This document shows positions 17,133 through 25,969 of a DNA stretch of 64,000 nt, in pieces. The translations under genes and the position numbers were made by a program. The stretch spans positions 806,130-870,129 of the forward strand of contig NZ_AQXH01000001.1 of NCBI RefSeq assembly GCF_000375465.1, in the 5' to 3' direction. The notes beneath the pieces are model-generated. The model saw only the letters and a program-made list of their open reading frames with translations. It was not told where the DNA came from and ran no database searches. How positions within the stretch are numbered: position 1 is the first letter of the stretch; each line of letters opens with the position of its first letter. The stretch is from Balneola vulgaris DSM 17893 (GTDB taxonomy: Bacteria > Bacteroidota > Rhodothermia > Balneolales > Balneolaceae).

Positions 17133-19031
17133 TTACCTGTTGTTAAACTCAGCTAAACCTTCATTCAAGAATTCAATGAAATTCTCTTCCTTGGTGTACC
17201 CTAATACTTGATCGATTACAACTTCATTTACAGGATCATAAATTACATAGGTTGGCAGTGCGATATTACCGGTTAACTCAAACTGAATTTTTTGATTGGC
17301 CTTCGCATCCTTGCCCCCATCGGTGTACAATTTAACTAGCTTCATTTGTGCGAACACCTCTTGTACTTCTTCAAGCGGGAAAACATTCGTTTCCATGGCC
17401 CTACAGTTGGTACATGTGTATCCTGTGAAATCTATAAAGACCGGAATTCCTTCAGCTTTTGCTTCCTCTAAGGACCCTTCATAATCCTTACTCCAGCCCT
17501 CATCGGCAGAGGTGGAACCTGCACTGGCACCTAAAGAGGAAATCAGACTTACATCGGTTGGTTGCTTTGGAGGCAAAAAGGCGTCCCAAATCCCCAATGA
17601 TGATCCTAATAAACCAGGAATCAAGTAAATACTGAAAGCTAGCAATGGCATGGCTAACAACATTCTTCCAGTTGAAATATTCTCAACTTTCTGTTCATGC
17701 TTCAAGGTTAAAAAGCCTAATACATATACGCCTGCTAGTAGGAAAATCACAATCCAAAATGCAATGGTAAATGGACGAGAAATTAATCCCCATTCCCACA
17801 CAAGATCGGCATTGGATAGAAACTTAAAAGCAGCAGCGAGTTCGATAAAACCTAAAAGGACTTTTACGATATTCATCCATGAACCACTTTTAGGTAGCGA
17901 TTCGAGCCACTTTGGGAACATCGCAAATAGCACAAACGGACTTGCAAAAGCCGCAGAGAAGCCTATCATTCCTAGAATTGGGTAAAACCATTCTCCACCT
18001 ACCGTAGCCGTGAATACGGCACCCACAAAAGGTGCGGTACATGAAAAAGAAACAGCGCTAATGGTCATGGCCATAAACAGGATACCAACAATACCCGAGC
18101 TCTCAGTACTTTTTCTATTTAAGTAGTTTGTGAGCTGATGTGGAAGTTGCAGTTCGTACATGCCTAGCAAACTGAATGCAAAGGCAACCAAAACAGCTGC
18201 AATCATCAAGTTAACTACTGGGTTGGCTGCGAAATTCTGTGCTCCGGATGCTCCTAATAAAGAAGCTAATACAACCCCTAGAATGGTGAATGTTGCTACA
18301 ATAGCTATTCCAAATAAGAGAGCTGAACCTATTCCCTTTTTAGCATCTTCTTGTTTAGAGAAGTATGAAACCGTGAGAGGAATCATCGGGAATACACAAG
18401 GAGTTAAAAGAGCTGCGAAACCCGCTACGATGGCAATCCATAGAAAAGAAAAGATGCCTTCGCTATTCAATCCACCTGATTTCTTAACCTTTGCGGTATC
18501 ATTCGTCTCAGCTCCTCCTAAAGCTGCTTCATAAATGTCGTCGGCTACTCCATCAACTACAACCCCTACAATTACGGATTTACGGGTTGGTGGTAAGCAA
18601 ACTCTATCATCACATACTTGATAAAATACTTCAAGATCTAAGTTCTGTTTGCCTTGTAGTTCAGACTTTACAGCTACGGGAATTTCGAAATTAGCATAAG
18701 TGCTATGCCACCCTAATTCAGCTTCAAAGTTGGGGTCGAATTCAATATCTGCTTTGGATTCAGCTACATCGCCAGCTATAACAAAATTTGGAGATTTAGC
18801 TGAAAACGCTGTTGGATAGGGCCCTGCGTCGGGGTCGTTTAGCACCGAATATAAGTGCCATTTACCTTCAATTGAAGCTTCTACTTTAACAGTAAAAACT
18901 TCACCAGCCTTTACAGTATCAGGGGCTTCAGATAAACTGAATTTTACAGGATTTGGGGGCTGTGCGTATAAAAAAAATGGGGATAACACCGCTAAGATGA
19001 TCCCCATTAAAAGTGTTCGTTGAACCTTCAT
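17133..19031 (-). CDS. dsbD: Thiol:disulfide interchange protein DsbD
   Basis: DsbD carries electrons from cytosolic thioredoxin across the inner membrane to periplasmic disulfide isomerases and cytochrome c maturation. All three modules are present in 632 residues. After a signal peptide (cleavage near LYA-Q24), the alpha domain has C140 and C145 ('VCDDRVC'). The eight-helix core has C212 ('LLTPCVFP') and C331 ('SCTAPF'). The C-terminal thioredoxin domain has C540 and C543 ('GYTCTNC'). The gene starts 24 bases after rplI, so it is probably read from the ribosomal protein promoter. Confidence 0.95.
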   Translation of the reverse strand: MKVQRTLLMGIILAVLSPFFLYAQPPNPVKFSLSEAPDTVKAGEVFTVKVEASIEGKWHLYSVLNDPDAGPYPTAFSAKSPNFVIAGDVAESKADIEFDPNFEAELGWHSTYANFEIPVAVKSELQGKQNLDLEVFYQVCDDRVCLPPTRKSVIVGVVVDGVADDIYEAALGGAETNDTAKVKKSGGLNSEGIFSFLWIAIVAGFAALLTPCVFPMIPLTVSYFSKQEDAKKGIGSALLFGIAIVATFTILGVVLASLLGASGAQNFAANPVVNLMIAAVLVAFAFSLLGMYELQLPHQLTNYLNRKSTESSGIVGILFMAMTISAVSFSCTAPFVGAVFTATVGGEWFYPILGMIGFSAAFASPFVLFAMFPKWLESLPKSGSWMNIVKVLLGFIELAAAFKFLSNADLVWEWGLISRPFTIAFWIVIFLLAGVYVLGFLTLKHEQKVENISTGRMLLAMPLLAFSIYLIPGLLGSSLGIWDAFLPPKQPTDVSLISSLGASAGSTSADEGWSKDYEGSLEEAKAEGIPVFIDFTGYTCTNCRAMETNVFPLEEVQEVFAQMKLVKLYTDGGKDAKANQKIQFELTGNIALPTYVIYDPVNEVVIDQVLGYTKEENFIEFLNEGLAEFNNR

Positions 19032-19055
19032 TCTGAAATTTTAATGTTAAGGGCC

Positions 19056-19502
19056 TTATTCAGCTTTAACTACCCAGAATTTAACTTTAGGATTCAAATC
19101 GCCAACTAAATTCACAGTTGCAGTGTACTCACCTAGCGTTTTAACATCTTCGTCTAAAGAAATGTTTCTTCTATCAACAAGGATTTCGCGTTCAGCTAGA
19201 GCATCAGCGATATTGATGTTAGTTACGGTTCCGTGAATTTTGTCGTCTTCCCCGGTAGTTACAGAGATAGTAACAGAGGTAGCCTCTAAAAGTTGTGCAA
19301 GTTCTTTAGCTTCTTGAACAGTTAGTTCAGCTCTTGCAGCAGCTTGTCTCATACGTAACTCGAGTTCAGCGATGGTGCTTTTTGTTGCCAATACAGCTTT
19401 AGCTTGTGGGATAAGGTAGTTACGACCGTATCCGTCTTTAACATCCACTAAATCGCCAGCTTGGCCTAATTTTTCTACGTCTTCTTTAAGAATAACTTTC
19501 AT
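19056..19502 (-). CDS. rplI: 50S ribosomal protein L9
   Basis: The 148-residue protein has the L9 N-terminal domain, with 'GYGRNYLIPQAKAVLAT', a long central helix and the C-terminal RNA-binding domain. It binds domain V of 23S rRNA near the L1 stalk. It follows rpsR by 15 bases in the usual rpsF-rpsR-rplI order. Confidence 0.98.
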   Translation of the reverse strand: MKVILKEDVEKLGQAGDLVDVKDGYGRNYLIPQAKAVLATKSTIAELELRMRQAAARAELTVQEAKELAQLLEATSVTISVTTGEDDKIHGTVTNINIADALAEREILVDRRNISLDEDVKTLGEYTATVNLVGDLNPKVKFWVVKAE

Positions 19503-19517
19503 TGTACTGTATGTCTT

Positions 19518-19769
19518 TTATCTGAGATTTTCTGCTACGTATGGCATCAAGCTTAAAAAACGTGCTCTTTTGATTGCACGGTTAATCTGACGCTGGTGTT
19601 TTGCGCTTGTTCCAGTAACTCGACGTGGAAGGATCTTTCCTTGATCGTTAGTAAATCTCTGTAGAGTTTCTACGTCTTTGTAGTCGATGTACTCAACTCC
19701 GGCTTGGGTAAACTTACATTGCTTTACCTTGCGGATACTTTTCTTTGGGTGTGAAGGATTCTTAATCAT
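19518..19769 (-). CDS. rpsR: 30S ribosomal protein S18
   Basis: The 83-residue protein contains the S18 core, '[34 protein letters not shown]' split here as '[11 protein letters not shown]' and '[12 protein letters not shown]', followed by '[13 protein letters not shown]'. It pairs with S6 on the platform of the 30S subunit. It is the middle gene of the S6-S18-L9 operon. Confidence 0.98.
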   Translation of the reverse strand: MIKNPSHPKKSIRKVKQCKFTQAGVEYIDYKDVETLQRFTNDQGKILPRRVTGTSAKHQRQINRAIKRARFLSLMPYVAENLR

Positions 19770-19796
19770 AATAAAAAATCTTTAGATGATGGAGGG

Positions 19797-20183
19797 TTAG
19801 GCTTCTTCTTTTTCTGCGTTTTCCTCTTCTTCAACAGCGAAGATATCAGGAACAGCATTTTTCTTCTGAAGCTCACGGTGACGAAGCATTTTAGCATCAT
19901 ACTTTAACGTTAGGTAACGTAGTACATCGTCATCGATTCTGAGATTACGCTCAATAGGTGCAATTGCTTCTACTGGTGCGCTAAAGTACATGTTCACGTA
20001 GTAACCAGTACCTTTCTTGTCAATCTCATAGGCTAGCTTACGCAAACCCCATTCATCAACTTCTTCAATTTCACCGCCATTAGATTCGATCAGTTTATTT
20101 ACTCTATCAACAACGGCAGCGAACTTATCCTCGTCTAAAACAGGATTGATGATATAAGTAAATTCGTAGTAATTCTTACTCAT
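19797..20183 (-). CDS. rpsF: 30S ribosomal protein S6
   Basis: S6 binds S18 and the 16S rRNA platform. I start the gene at the ATG at 20183 (MSKNYYEFTYIINP), which matches the family N-terminus; an upstream ATG at 20231 would add 16 unlike residues. The product is about 128 residues, with 'GLRKLAYEIDKKGTGYYVNMYF' (the S6 core) and an acidic C-terminal tail of Glu and Ala. It is the first gene of the operon and has a well-formed promoter 80-110 bases upstream. Confidence 0.95.
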   Translation of the reverse strand: MSKNYYEFTYIINPVLDEDKFAAVVDRVNKLIESNGGEIEEVDEWGLRKLAYEIDKKGTGYYVNMYFSAPVEAIAPIERNLRIDDDVLRYLTLKYDAKMLRHRELQKKNAVPDIFAVEEEENAEKEEA

Positions 20184-20232
20184 TTTTATATATATGTTTC
20201 TGTGGATGTTTTCGTGATTGAAAACAGTCATC

Positions 20233-20247
20233 TCGGCACTTTGCCGA
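20233..20247 (-). promoter_or_regulatory. Hairpin in the rpsF leader, candidate S6:S18 autoregulatory site
   Basis: TCGGCA and TGCCGA form a perfect 6-bp stem with a 3-base loop in the leader between the rpsF promoter and the start codon. Many bacteria regulate this operon by S6:S18 binding a CCG-containing leader hairpin (family knowledge). The match here is by position and the CCG/CGG bases only. Confidence 0.35.
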
Positions 20248-20262
20248 AATAACAGAAGGCCC

Positions 20263-20293
20263 CAAAAATAAGCTTTTATAAGGCCGAATACAA
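20263..20293 (-). promoter_or_regulatory. Promoter of the rpsF-rpsR-rplI operon
   Basis: On the minus strand TTG (20293-20291) is followed after exactly 20 bases by TATTTTTG (20270-20263). This fits the Bacteroidota consensus TTG-N19/20-TAnnTTTG. The predicted start leaves a leader of about 75 bases before rpsF. Confidence 0.7.
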
Positions 20294-20331
20294 TACAGCT
20301 TATTTTATTTATTCACGCTGATTGATATCCA

Positions 20332-20358
20332 TAAAAAAACCCCGAAGGCTCGGGGTTT
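20332..20358 (-). terminator. Terminator of the nuoL-nuoM-PCD-nuoN operon
   Basis: AAACCCCGA and TCGGGGTTT form a 9-bp stem with a small loop, followed on the minus strand by a T run (plus-strand A run 20332-20338). It lies just after the nuoN stop. Confidence 0.9.
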
Positions 20359-20364
20359 AGATTC

Positions 20365-21795
20365 TTAAAAAGAAGTAAGCATATCCATGAGTCCACCCGT
20401 TGGCAGCACTGGCTCTATACCGTAATACACGGTTAAGATAGCTAGGATTACCAAGGCCCCTTTTGTGAGCATTGATGGATCAAATAACTCTACTTCTTGG
20501 TGTGCTTCACGGAAGTATAAGTACACCATCACTCGTAGGTAATAGTACACACTTGCCGCACTCGCTAGTACCCCGATGATTGCCAATGGAATCATGCCGG
20601 CGTTGATAGCTGCTGCAAATACATAGTACTTCCCAACAAATCCAACGAACGGTGGAATACCTGCTAAACTGAACAGGAATAAAGATAGTAATACTCCCAT
20701 TAATGGCTTTTTGAAACCAAGACCAGCAAGGTTGTTTACATCAGAAAAGTCTAAGCCTTTGTTACGCTCGTAGTAAGCTATCACTCCAAAAGCACCTACA
20801 TTCATTAAGGTGTAAGCAAATAAGTAAAAGCTTACCGCACTGTAACCTTCAATGCTTCCAGAAGCTAAACCTACTAATGCATAACCAGCGTGAGCAATAC
20901 TAGAGTATGCAAGCATACGCTTGATGTTATCTTGTACTAGGGCAATGATGTTACCAAATATCATAGTTATGATAGCAACTACAGATAGAACTGCCTGCCA
21001 GTCTAAGCCCTCAACAGCTGGTAATGCTCTTGATAACACAAGAATCATGGCGATAAAAGTTGCCGCTTTCGATGAAGTTGCAAAGTAAGCCGTTAAAGTG
21101 GTTGGTGTAGCTTGGTAAACATCTGGTGTCCACATATGGAATGGAACCGCTGATACCTTAAATAAAAATCCGATGAGTAGTAAAGCAGCACCCGCAACGA
21201 ATAATAAATCTCCACTTGCAGCAGCGCCGATACCTGTTAAACTAGTAGTTCCTGTAGCACCATATAGAAGCGCAGAACCGTACAGTAAGAAACCTGTTGA
21301 GAAAGCACCTAATAAGAAGTACTTCAATGCACCCTCAGCACCTTCTTTTTCATTCTTCATTAATCCCGCAAGTACGTATAAACAAATACTCATGGTCTCA
21401 AGACCTAGGAATAAAGAAACTAAATCGTTGGCTCCAGCTAGGCATAGCATCCCTGATGTAGCAAATAATACAAGAGCATACACTTCACTGTAATTATGCC
21501 CAATGTCTTCTAGGTAGTCATTAGATAGGAATACACAGAAAAGAGTACCTACCAATATGATTATGCTACCAAAAGCTACTGCTCCACCATGTACTAACAT
21601 TCCAGAGAATGCTTCTGTAACAGGATTGCCGAGGTCAAGGATTGCGAAAAATAATGCCGCAACTAATGCAACGGCTGTAATGCCAAATACGGACTTAGAT
21701 CCGCTTTTTAAGGCTTCGATAGTAATTACTACCAAACCGGCTACAGCTGTTATGATACCCGGTAAAAATGCTTGTAAATCGCTTATATAATCCAT
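20365..21795 (-). CDS. nuoN: NADH-quinone oxidoreductase subunit N
   Basis: NuoN is one of the three antiporter-like proton-pumping subunits in the membrane arm of respiratory complex I. The 476 residues form about 14 membrane helices. Proton-path motifs are visible, such as 'LETMSICLYVLAG', 'KVSAVPFHMWTPDVYQATPT' and 'MLAYSSIAHAGYALVG'. It is last in the minus-strand order nuoL, nuoM, pterin dehydratase, nuoN, and is followed by a terminator. Confidence 0.96.
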   Translation of the reverse strand: MDYISDLQAFLPGIITAVAGLVVITIEALKSGSKSVFGITAVALVAALFFAILDLGNPVTEAFSGMLVHGGAVAFGSIIILVGTLFCVFLSNDYLEDIGHNYSEVYALVLFATSGMLCLAGANDLVSLFLGLETMSICLYVLAGLMKNEKEGAEGALKYFLLGAFSTGFLLYGSALLYGATGTTSLTGIGAAASGDLLFVAGAALLLIGFLFKVSAVPFHMWTPDVYQATPTTLTAYFATSSKAATFIAMILVLSRALPAVEGLDWQAVLSVVAIITMIFGNIIALVQDNIKRMLAYSSIAHAGYALVGLASGSIEGYSAVSFYLFAYTLMNVGAFGVIAYYERNKGLDFSDVNNLAGLGFKKPLMGVLLSLFLFSLAGIPPFVGFVGKYYVFAAAINAGMIPLAIIGVLASAASVYYYLRVMVYLYFREAHQEVELFDPSMLTKGALVILAILTVYYGIEPVLPTGGLMDMLTSF

Positions 21796-21805
21796 TCTCG
21801 TATAT

Positions 21806-22087
21806 TTAAAGAATGCCGTCGATGGCTTTAGCTAAATCTATGTCTTTTTGAGTAACCTTGTCTCCAGCATCATGTGTCTGTAAGCCAATAGTTACATTGT
21901 TGTATACATTAAAAATCTGTGGATGATGTGCATGAGCTTCTGCTTCCATACCAATGCGCACGATGAATCCTAGCGCTTCCTTAAAATTGTTAAAGGTATA
22001 CTCCTTAACAATGGTATCATCTTCGTAGCCCCACCCATCCAGGTTGGTTAGTAATTGGTTGATCTGTTCTTCAGATAGTGGTTCCAT
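21806..22087 (-). CDS. 4a-hydroxytetrahydrobiopterin (pterin carbinolamine) dehydratase
   Basis: The 93-residue protein is of the PhhB/PCD family. It has the signature 'EAEAHAHHPQIFNVYNNVTIGLQTHDAGDKVTQKD', of which 'AHAHHPQ' carries the catalytic His residues. PCD dehydrates 4a-hydroxy-tetrahydropterin formed by aromatic amino acid hydroxylases and helps recycle the cofactor. Its start codon overlaps the nuoM stop (TAATG), so it is translationally coupled inside the complex I operon. That location is unexpected. With folE2 and the PTPS gene at 2.3-3.7 kb it hints at tetrahydropterin metabolism in this organism. Confidence 0.93.
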   Translation of the reverse strand: MEPLSEEQINQLLTNLDGWGYEDDTIVKEYTFNNFKEALGFIVRIGMEAEAHAHHPQIFNVYNNVTIGLQTHDAGDKVTQKDIDLAKAIDGIL

Positions 22088-23700
22088 TACTTATCTACTG
22101 CTACTAATGAATTGTTTGCTGTTTCAATATCATAGAATGAAACGGCCCATTCAGGTAAATCGTCGTCTTGCGATGTTTCAAGTACCGCAATGCTCTTCTC
22201 TTTAGAAGTAATGATAAGCTCTGTTACTTGTGCTTCAGAGTACTTGGTGAAGTCAACCGGATGTACCCCTAACCAGAACATGAAAATTACGAGCGGTACT
22301 AAAAGGCCGATTTCACGAGCATTCAGATCAACTAACTTCTTGTTCTCTTCATTATCTAATGGACCAAACATTACACGCTGGAACATCCATAGCATATAAA
22401 CAGCAGCTAGAATAACACCTGTTGCAGCAAATACTGCGAATGCTTTGTTGTCGTATAGTTCAGAGAAGAATGAACCGTTAAGGATCAAAAATTCACCTAC
22501 GAAACCGTTCAGGCCTGGAAGCCCGATAGACGCCATAGTTGCAATCATGAACATCACTGTAAAGATCGGCATCTGCTTGGCAATTCCACCGAAGTCTTTA
22601 ATCATACGAGTATGACGACGATCGTAAATCATACCAACAATCAAGAATAACGCACCTGTTGATAAACCGTGGTTAATCATTTGAATGATTGAACCTTGAA
22701 TAGCTACTGTGTTTAAGGCAAAGATACCTAACACCACAAATCCCAAGTGACTTACAGATGAGTAAGCAACGAGTTTCTTCACATCCTTTTGAACCATTGC
22801 TACTAATGCACCATATATAATGCCGATTACTGCCAATGTTGCCATGTAAGGAGCAAACTCCATAAAGGCATTTGGGAATAATGGAAGACACACACGAATA
22901 AGACCGTAAGTACCCATCTTAAGCATAATCGCTGCTAGTACAACCGAACCTGCAGTAGGCGCCTCGGTGTGAGCGTATGGTAACCAAGTATGGAAAGGGA
23001 AAAGTGGCACTTTAATACAGAATGCCAAGGCAAACGAAAGGAATAAGTAGGTCTGCTCAACTAGTCCAATTTGGTAAGCTTCGCTTGAAAGGAATCTCCA
23101 ATCGAGGCTAAAAGTAGCATCCGCTAATGCACTACCTGCATCATAGCCTACATAGATAAGGCCAACAAGCATGATTAGTGAACCCACTAAGGTATAGATG
23201 AAAAACTTAAGCGTTGCACGAATACGATCGGCTCCACCCCAGATTCCGATAAGGAAATACATAGGAATAAGAGAAAGCTCGAAGAACACATAGAATACCA
23301 TTAAGTCTAATGCTGCAAATACACCTAGTGATGCTGTTTGCAATAACAGAAGCATAGAAAGGTATCCCGCTAGATGCTTGCTTACAGAATTCCATGAAGA
23401 GATTATTACAATCGGCCCCATAAAAGTGGTAAGCATAAACAGTAACAAGCTTAAGCCGTCTAAACCAACAAGGTATTTGATATCAATGTTAGAAGAGATA
23501 CGCCCACCTTCTGTGAGGTATTGAGCCATTCCCGAGTTTGCTACATCAAATCCGAATATCAATGGAAGCGAGATAAGGAAAGTAGCTGAAGTAACGAGTA
23601 ACGCAATCCACTTTTTAGCGGCATCGCTCTTAGACATAAGAATAAGAGGAATTCCTAATAGTGGTAAATAAATGGTGATATTTAATAGTGTTTCCATCAA
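22087..23700 (-). CDS. nuoM: NADH-quinone oxidoreductase subunit M
   Basis: This is an antiporter-like proton-pumping subunit of complex I, 537 residues with about 14 membrane helices. Conserved features include 'FFELSLIPMYFLIGIWGG' with the key Glu, 'KVPLFPFHTWLPYAHTEAPTAGS' and 'KKLVAYSSVSHLGFVVLGI'. The C-terminal extension after about residue 490 is charged and longer than usual. The gene follows nuoL by 12 bases and its stop codon overlaps the pterin dehydratase start. Confidence 0.96.
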   Translation of the reverse strand: MMETLLNITIYLPLLGIPLILMSKSDAAKKWIALLVTSATFLISLPLIFGFDVANSGMAQYLTEGGRISSNIDIKYLVGLDGLSLLLFMLTTFMGPIVIISSWNSVSKHLAGYLSMLLLLQTASLGVFAALDLMVFYVFFELSLIPMYFLIGIWGGADRIRATLKFFIYTLVGSLIMLVGLIYVGYDAGSALADATFSLDWRFLSSEAYQIGLVEQTYLFLSFALAFCIKVPLFPFHTWLPYAHTEAPTAGSVVLAAIMLKMGTYGLIRVCLPLFPNAFMEFAPYMATLAVIGIIYGALVAMVQKDVKKLVAYSSVSHLGFVVLGIFALNTVAIQGSIIQMINHGLSTGALFLIVGMIYDRRHTRMIKDFGGIAKQMPIFTVMFMIATMASIGLPGLNGFVGEFLILNGSFFSELYDNKAFAVFAATGVILAAVYMLWMFQRVMFGPLDNEENKKLVDLNAREIGLLVPLVIFMFWLGVHPVDFTKYSEAQVTELIITSKEKSIAVLETSQDDDLPEWAVSFYDIETANNSLVAVDK

Positions 23701-23712
23701 TTGATCGAAAAA

Positions 23713-25734
23713 TTACATAATCATTAGGTATAGGATGACAATCACCCCAATTACAAAAGCCAAGGCGTAGTTTGTTACAACCCCTGTTTGTAGATATCTG
23801 AATAGACTTCCAAATAGTCGAACGGTACCTGCAATAGCATTTACAATGCCATCAACTACTTTCATATCAAATACAGCAAGTACTTTATCTGAAAACTTAA
23901 CGGCTGGGCGTACAATAAGACCTTCGTATACATCATCGAAGTTATACTTATCTCTCCAAAGGCTGTAAAGGCCACCGAATTTAGAAGCGATAAGCGCATC
24001 CGATTCTTCTTGTTGGTCGTTGTTGTACATCTTGAAAGCCAACCAAACCCCAGAGATTGCTATAGCAATAGATACACCCATTAATACCCACTCAAGTGCA
24101 TGACTCATCACAATCTTGTAGTCTGCATTGATGGTGTATAACCAATCATGTAAGAGGTTAATGTGAGCAGGCTCGTGTGTAAAGGTTTCAACAATAAAGT
24201 TTGGAACACCGAGGAAACCACCGAAAATAGCTAGCACAGCTAACACCCATAAAGGAGTAGTCATATTCCATGGGTTTTCATGTAAATGCTTTTCAGCACC
24301 CGCTGCTTCTTTAATTTTTTGTGGAAGCTTGAACGAACCGTGGAAGGTTGTAAGCGTTAAACGGAACATATAGAATGCCGTCAAGAAAGCTGTGATAATA
24401 CCTACGCCCCAAAGCGCCATGTATAACCAACTACCGCCATCCACAAAGCCAGCGTTCATTGCCATTGCTAACACTTCATCTTTTGAGAAGAAACCAGCTA
24501 ATGGTGGAATACCTGCAATTGCTACGGTAGCAATTAAAAAAGTCTTGTAAGTGTGTGGCATATACTTCTTCAAGCCACCCATAAACCTCATATCCTGAGG
24601 ATCGTAGTGCACATGTTTACCTTCTTTATGAAGACCATGTTCTACATGCTCCATGGCATGGATCACAGACCCTGAGCCTAAGAATAAACAAGCTTTAAAG
24701 AATGCATGCGTAACTACGTGGAACATAGCCGCTGTAAAGCCACCTGCTCCCAATGCTAGGAACATATATCCTAACTGTGATACTGTAGAGTAAGCTAACA
24801 CCCCTTTAATGTCATTTTGTGTAATCGCAATAGTTGCTGCGATAATCGCTGTGAGTGCACCAATTACTGAAATGATAATCATCACTTCTGGCACCATTAC
24901 AAACATTGGCGACATTCTTGAAATCAGATAGATTCCTGAAGTTACCATCGTAGCGGCGTGGATTAATGCCGATACTGGAGTTGGGCCTGCCATGGCATCA
25001 GGTAGCCATACAAACAATGGAATCTGAGCACTTTTACCGGTAGCCCCTACAAACATCAGCAGGCCAATAGTGAACTTGTAGCCATCAGGGATAGCATCAA
25101 GGTTGCTTAGGATAGCATCAAAGTTCAAACTACCAATACTTTGGAAAGTCATGAACATGGCTACTAAGAACGCAAAGTCACCAACTCGGTTATAGATAAA
25201 AGCTTTTTTAGCAGCATCTGATTTTGCCATATCGGTATACCAAAAACCGATTAGCAAGTACGAACAAACACCTACCCCTTCCCATCCTAAGAATAGAAGT
25301 AATAAGTTGTTAGCTAGCACCAGATTTAACATCGCGAAGATGAATAAATTCAGATACGCAAAGAATTTCCAATACCCTTCGTCGTGAGACATATAGCCCA
25401 TCGAATACAAATGGATAAGGAAACCAACCCCAGTTACAACTAGGGTCATCATGATTGATAATTGATCTACACGATAGGCTACATCAACACTAAAGGTTCC
25501 CGTATCCATCCATGTAAAAAGCTTATACACAAGTGCATTTGAATCTGCACTCATATTTATAAAGAAGTAAAGCGCAATTACGAAGGGTATGAACACCGCA
25601 GTATTTGCGATGATACCTATTAATTGCTTTTTATTTCTATAGCTCTCGACGAATAAACCGGAAAGTCCATTAATGAGAAAACCCACCAAAGGAAGAGCAA
25701 TAATGAGAGAAAACAGCGCCGTAGCGGATTCCAT
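23713..25734 (-). CDS. nuoL: NADH-quinone oxidoreductase subunit L
   Basis: This is the distal proton-pumping subunit of complex I, with the long lateral helix. The 673 residues contain 'LFLGWEGVGVCSYLLIGFWY' (conserved Glu), 'KSAQIPLFVWLPDAMAGPTPVSALIHAATMVTSG' (motifs 'LPDAMAGPTPVSALIHAATM') and 'KGVLAYSTVSQLGYM'. The region near 370-390 is His-rich. It is the first gene of the nuoL-M-PCD-N operon. A TATCTTTG element 58-65 bases upstream may be its -7 box. Confidence 0.97.
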   Translation of the reverse strand: MESATALFSLIIALPLVGFLINGLSGLFVESYRNKKQLIGIIANTAVFIPFVIALYFFINMSADSNALVYKLFTWMDTGTFSVDVAYRVDQLSIMMTLVVTGVGFLIHLYSMGYMSHDEGYWKFFAYLNLFIFAMLNLVLANNLLLLFLGWEGVGVCSYLLIGFWYTDMAKSDAAKKAFIYNRVGDFAFLVAMFMTFQSIGSLNFDAILSNLDAIPDGYKFTIGLLMFVGATGKSAQIPLFVWLPDAMAGPTPVSALIHAATMVTSGIYLISRMSPMFVMVPEVMIIISVIGALTAIIAATIAITQNDIKGVLAYSTVSQLGYMFLALGAGGFTAAMFHVVTHAFFKACLFLGSGSVIHAMEHVEHGLHKEGKHVHYDPQDMRFMGGLKKYMPHTYKTFLIATVAIAGIPPLAGFFSKDEVLAMAMNAGFVDGGSWLYMALWGVGIITAFLTAFYMFRLTLTTFHGSFKLPQKIKEAAGAEKHLHENPWNMTTPLWVLAVLAIFGGFLGVPNFIVETFTHEPAHINLLHDWLYTINADYKIVMSHALEWVLMGVSIAIAISGVWLAFKMYNNDQQEESDALIASKFGGLYSLWRDKYNFDDVYEGLIVRPAVKFSDKVLAVFDMKVVDGIVNAIAGTVRLFGSLFRYLQTGVVTNYALAFVIGVIVILYLMIM

Positions 25735-25791
25735 TTAACTAATTTTAGAATTAACACCCAAACCGTAGCCTGTACGGCTTAAAACGGTTGG

Positions 25792-25799
25792 CAAAGATA
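25792..25799 (-). promoter_or_regulatory. Candidate -7 element upstream of nuoL
   Basis: TATCTTTG on the minus strand fits TAnnTTTG, 58 bases before the nuoL start. No TTG lies 19-20 bases further upstream, so the promoter is only half supported. Confidence 0.4.
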
Positions 25800-25969
25800 C
25801 AAAAAACTAGAGGAAGGTAAAGCCTATTTTCCTGTAAAATTCCCTTCACCTTTATCCGGCTTTACAATATTTTAACATGAAAATATAGAATGCGTAAAGG
25901 ATATGCTTTTGAAGTGTTCACGCATCTATTATTTTGACACACAATTAAAACATTAACAAATTCGATCAA

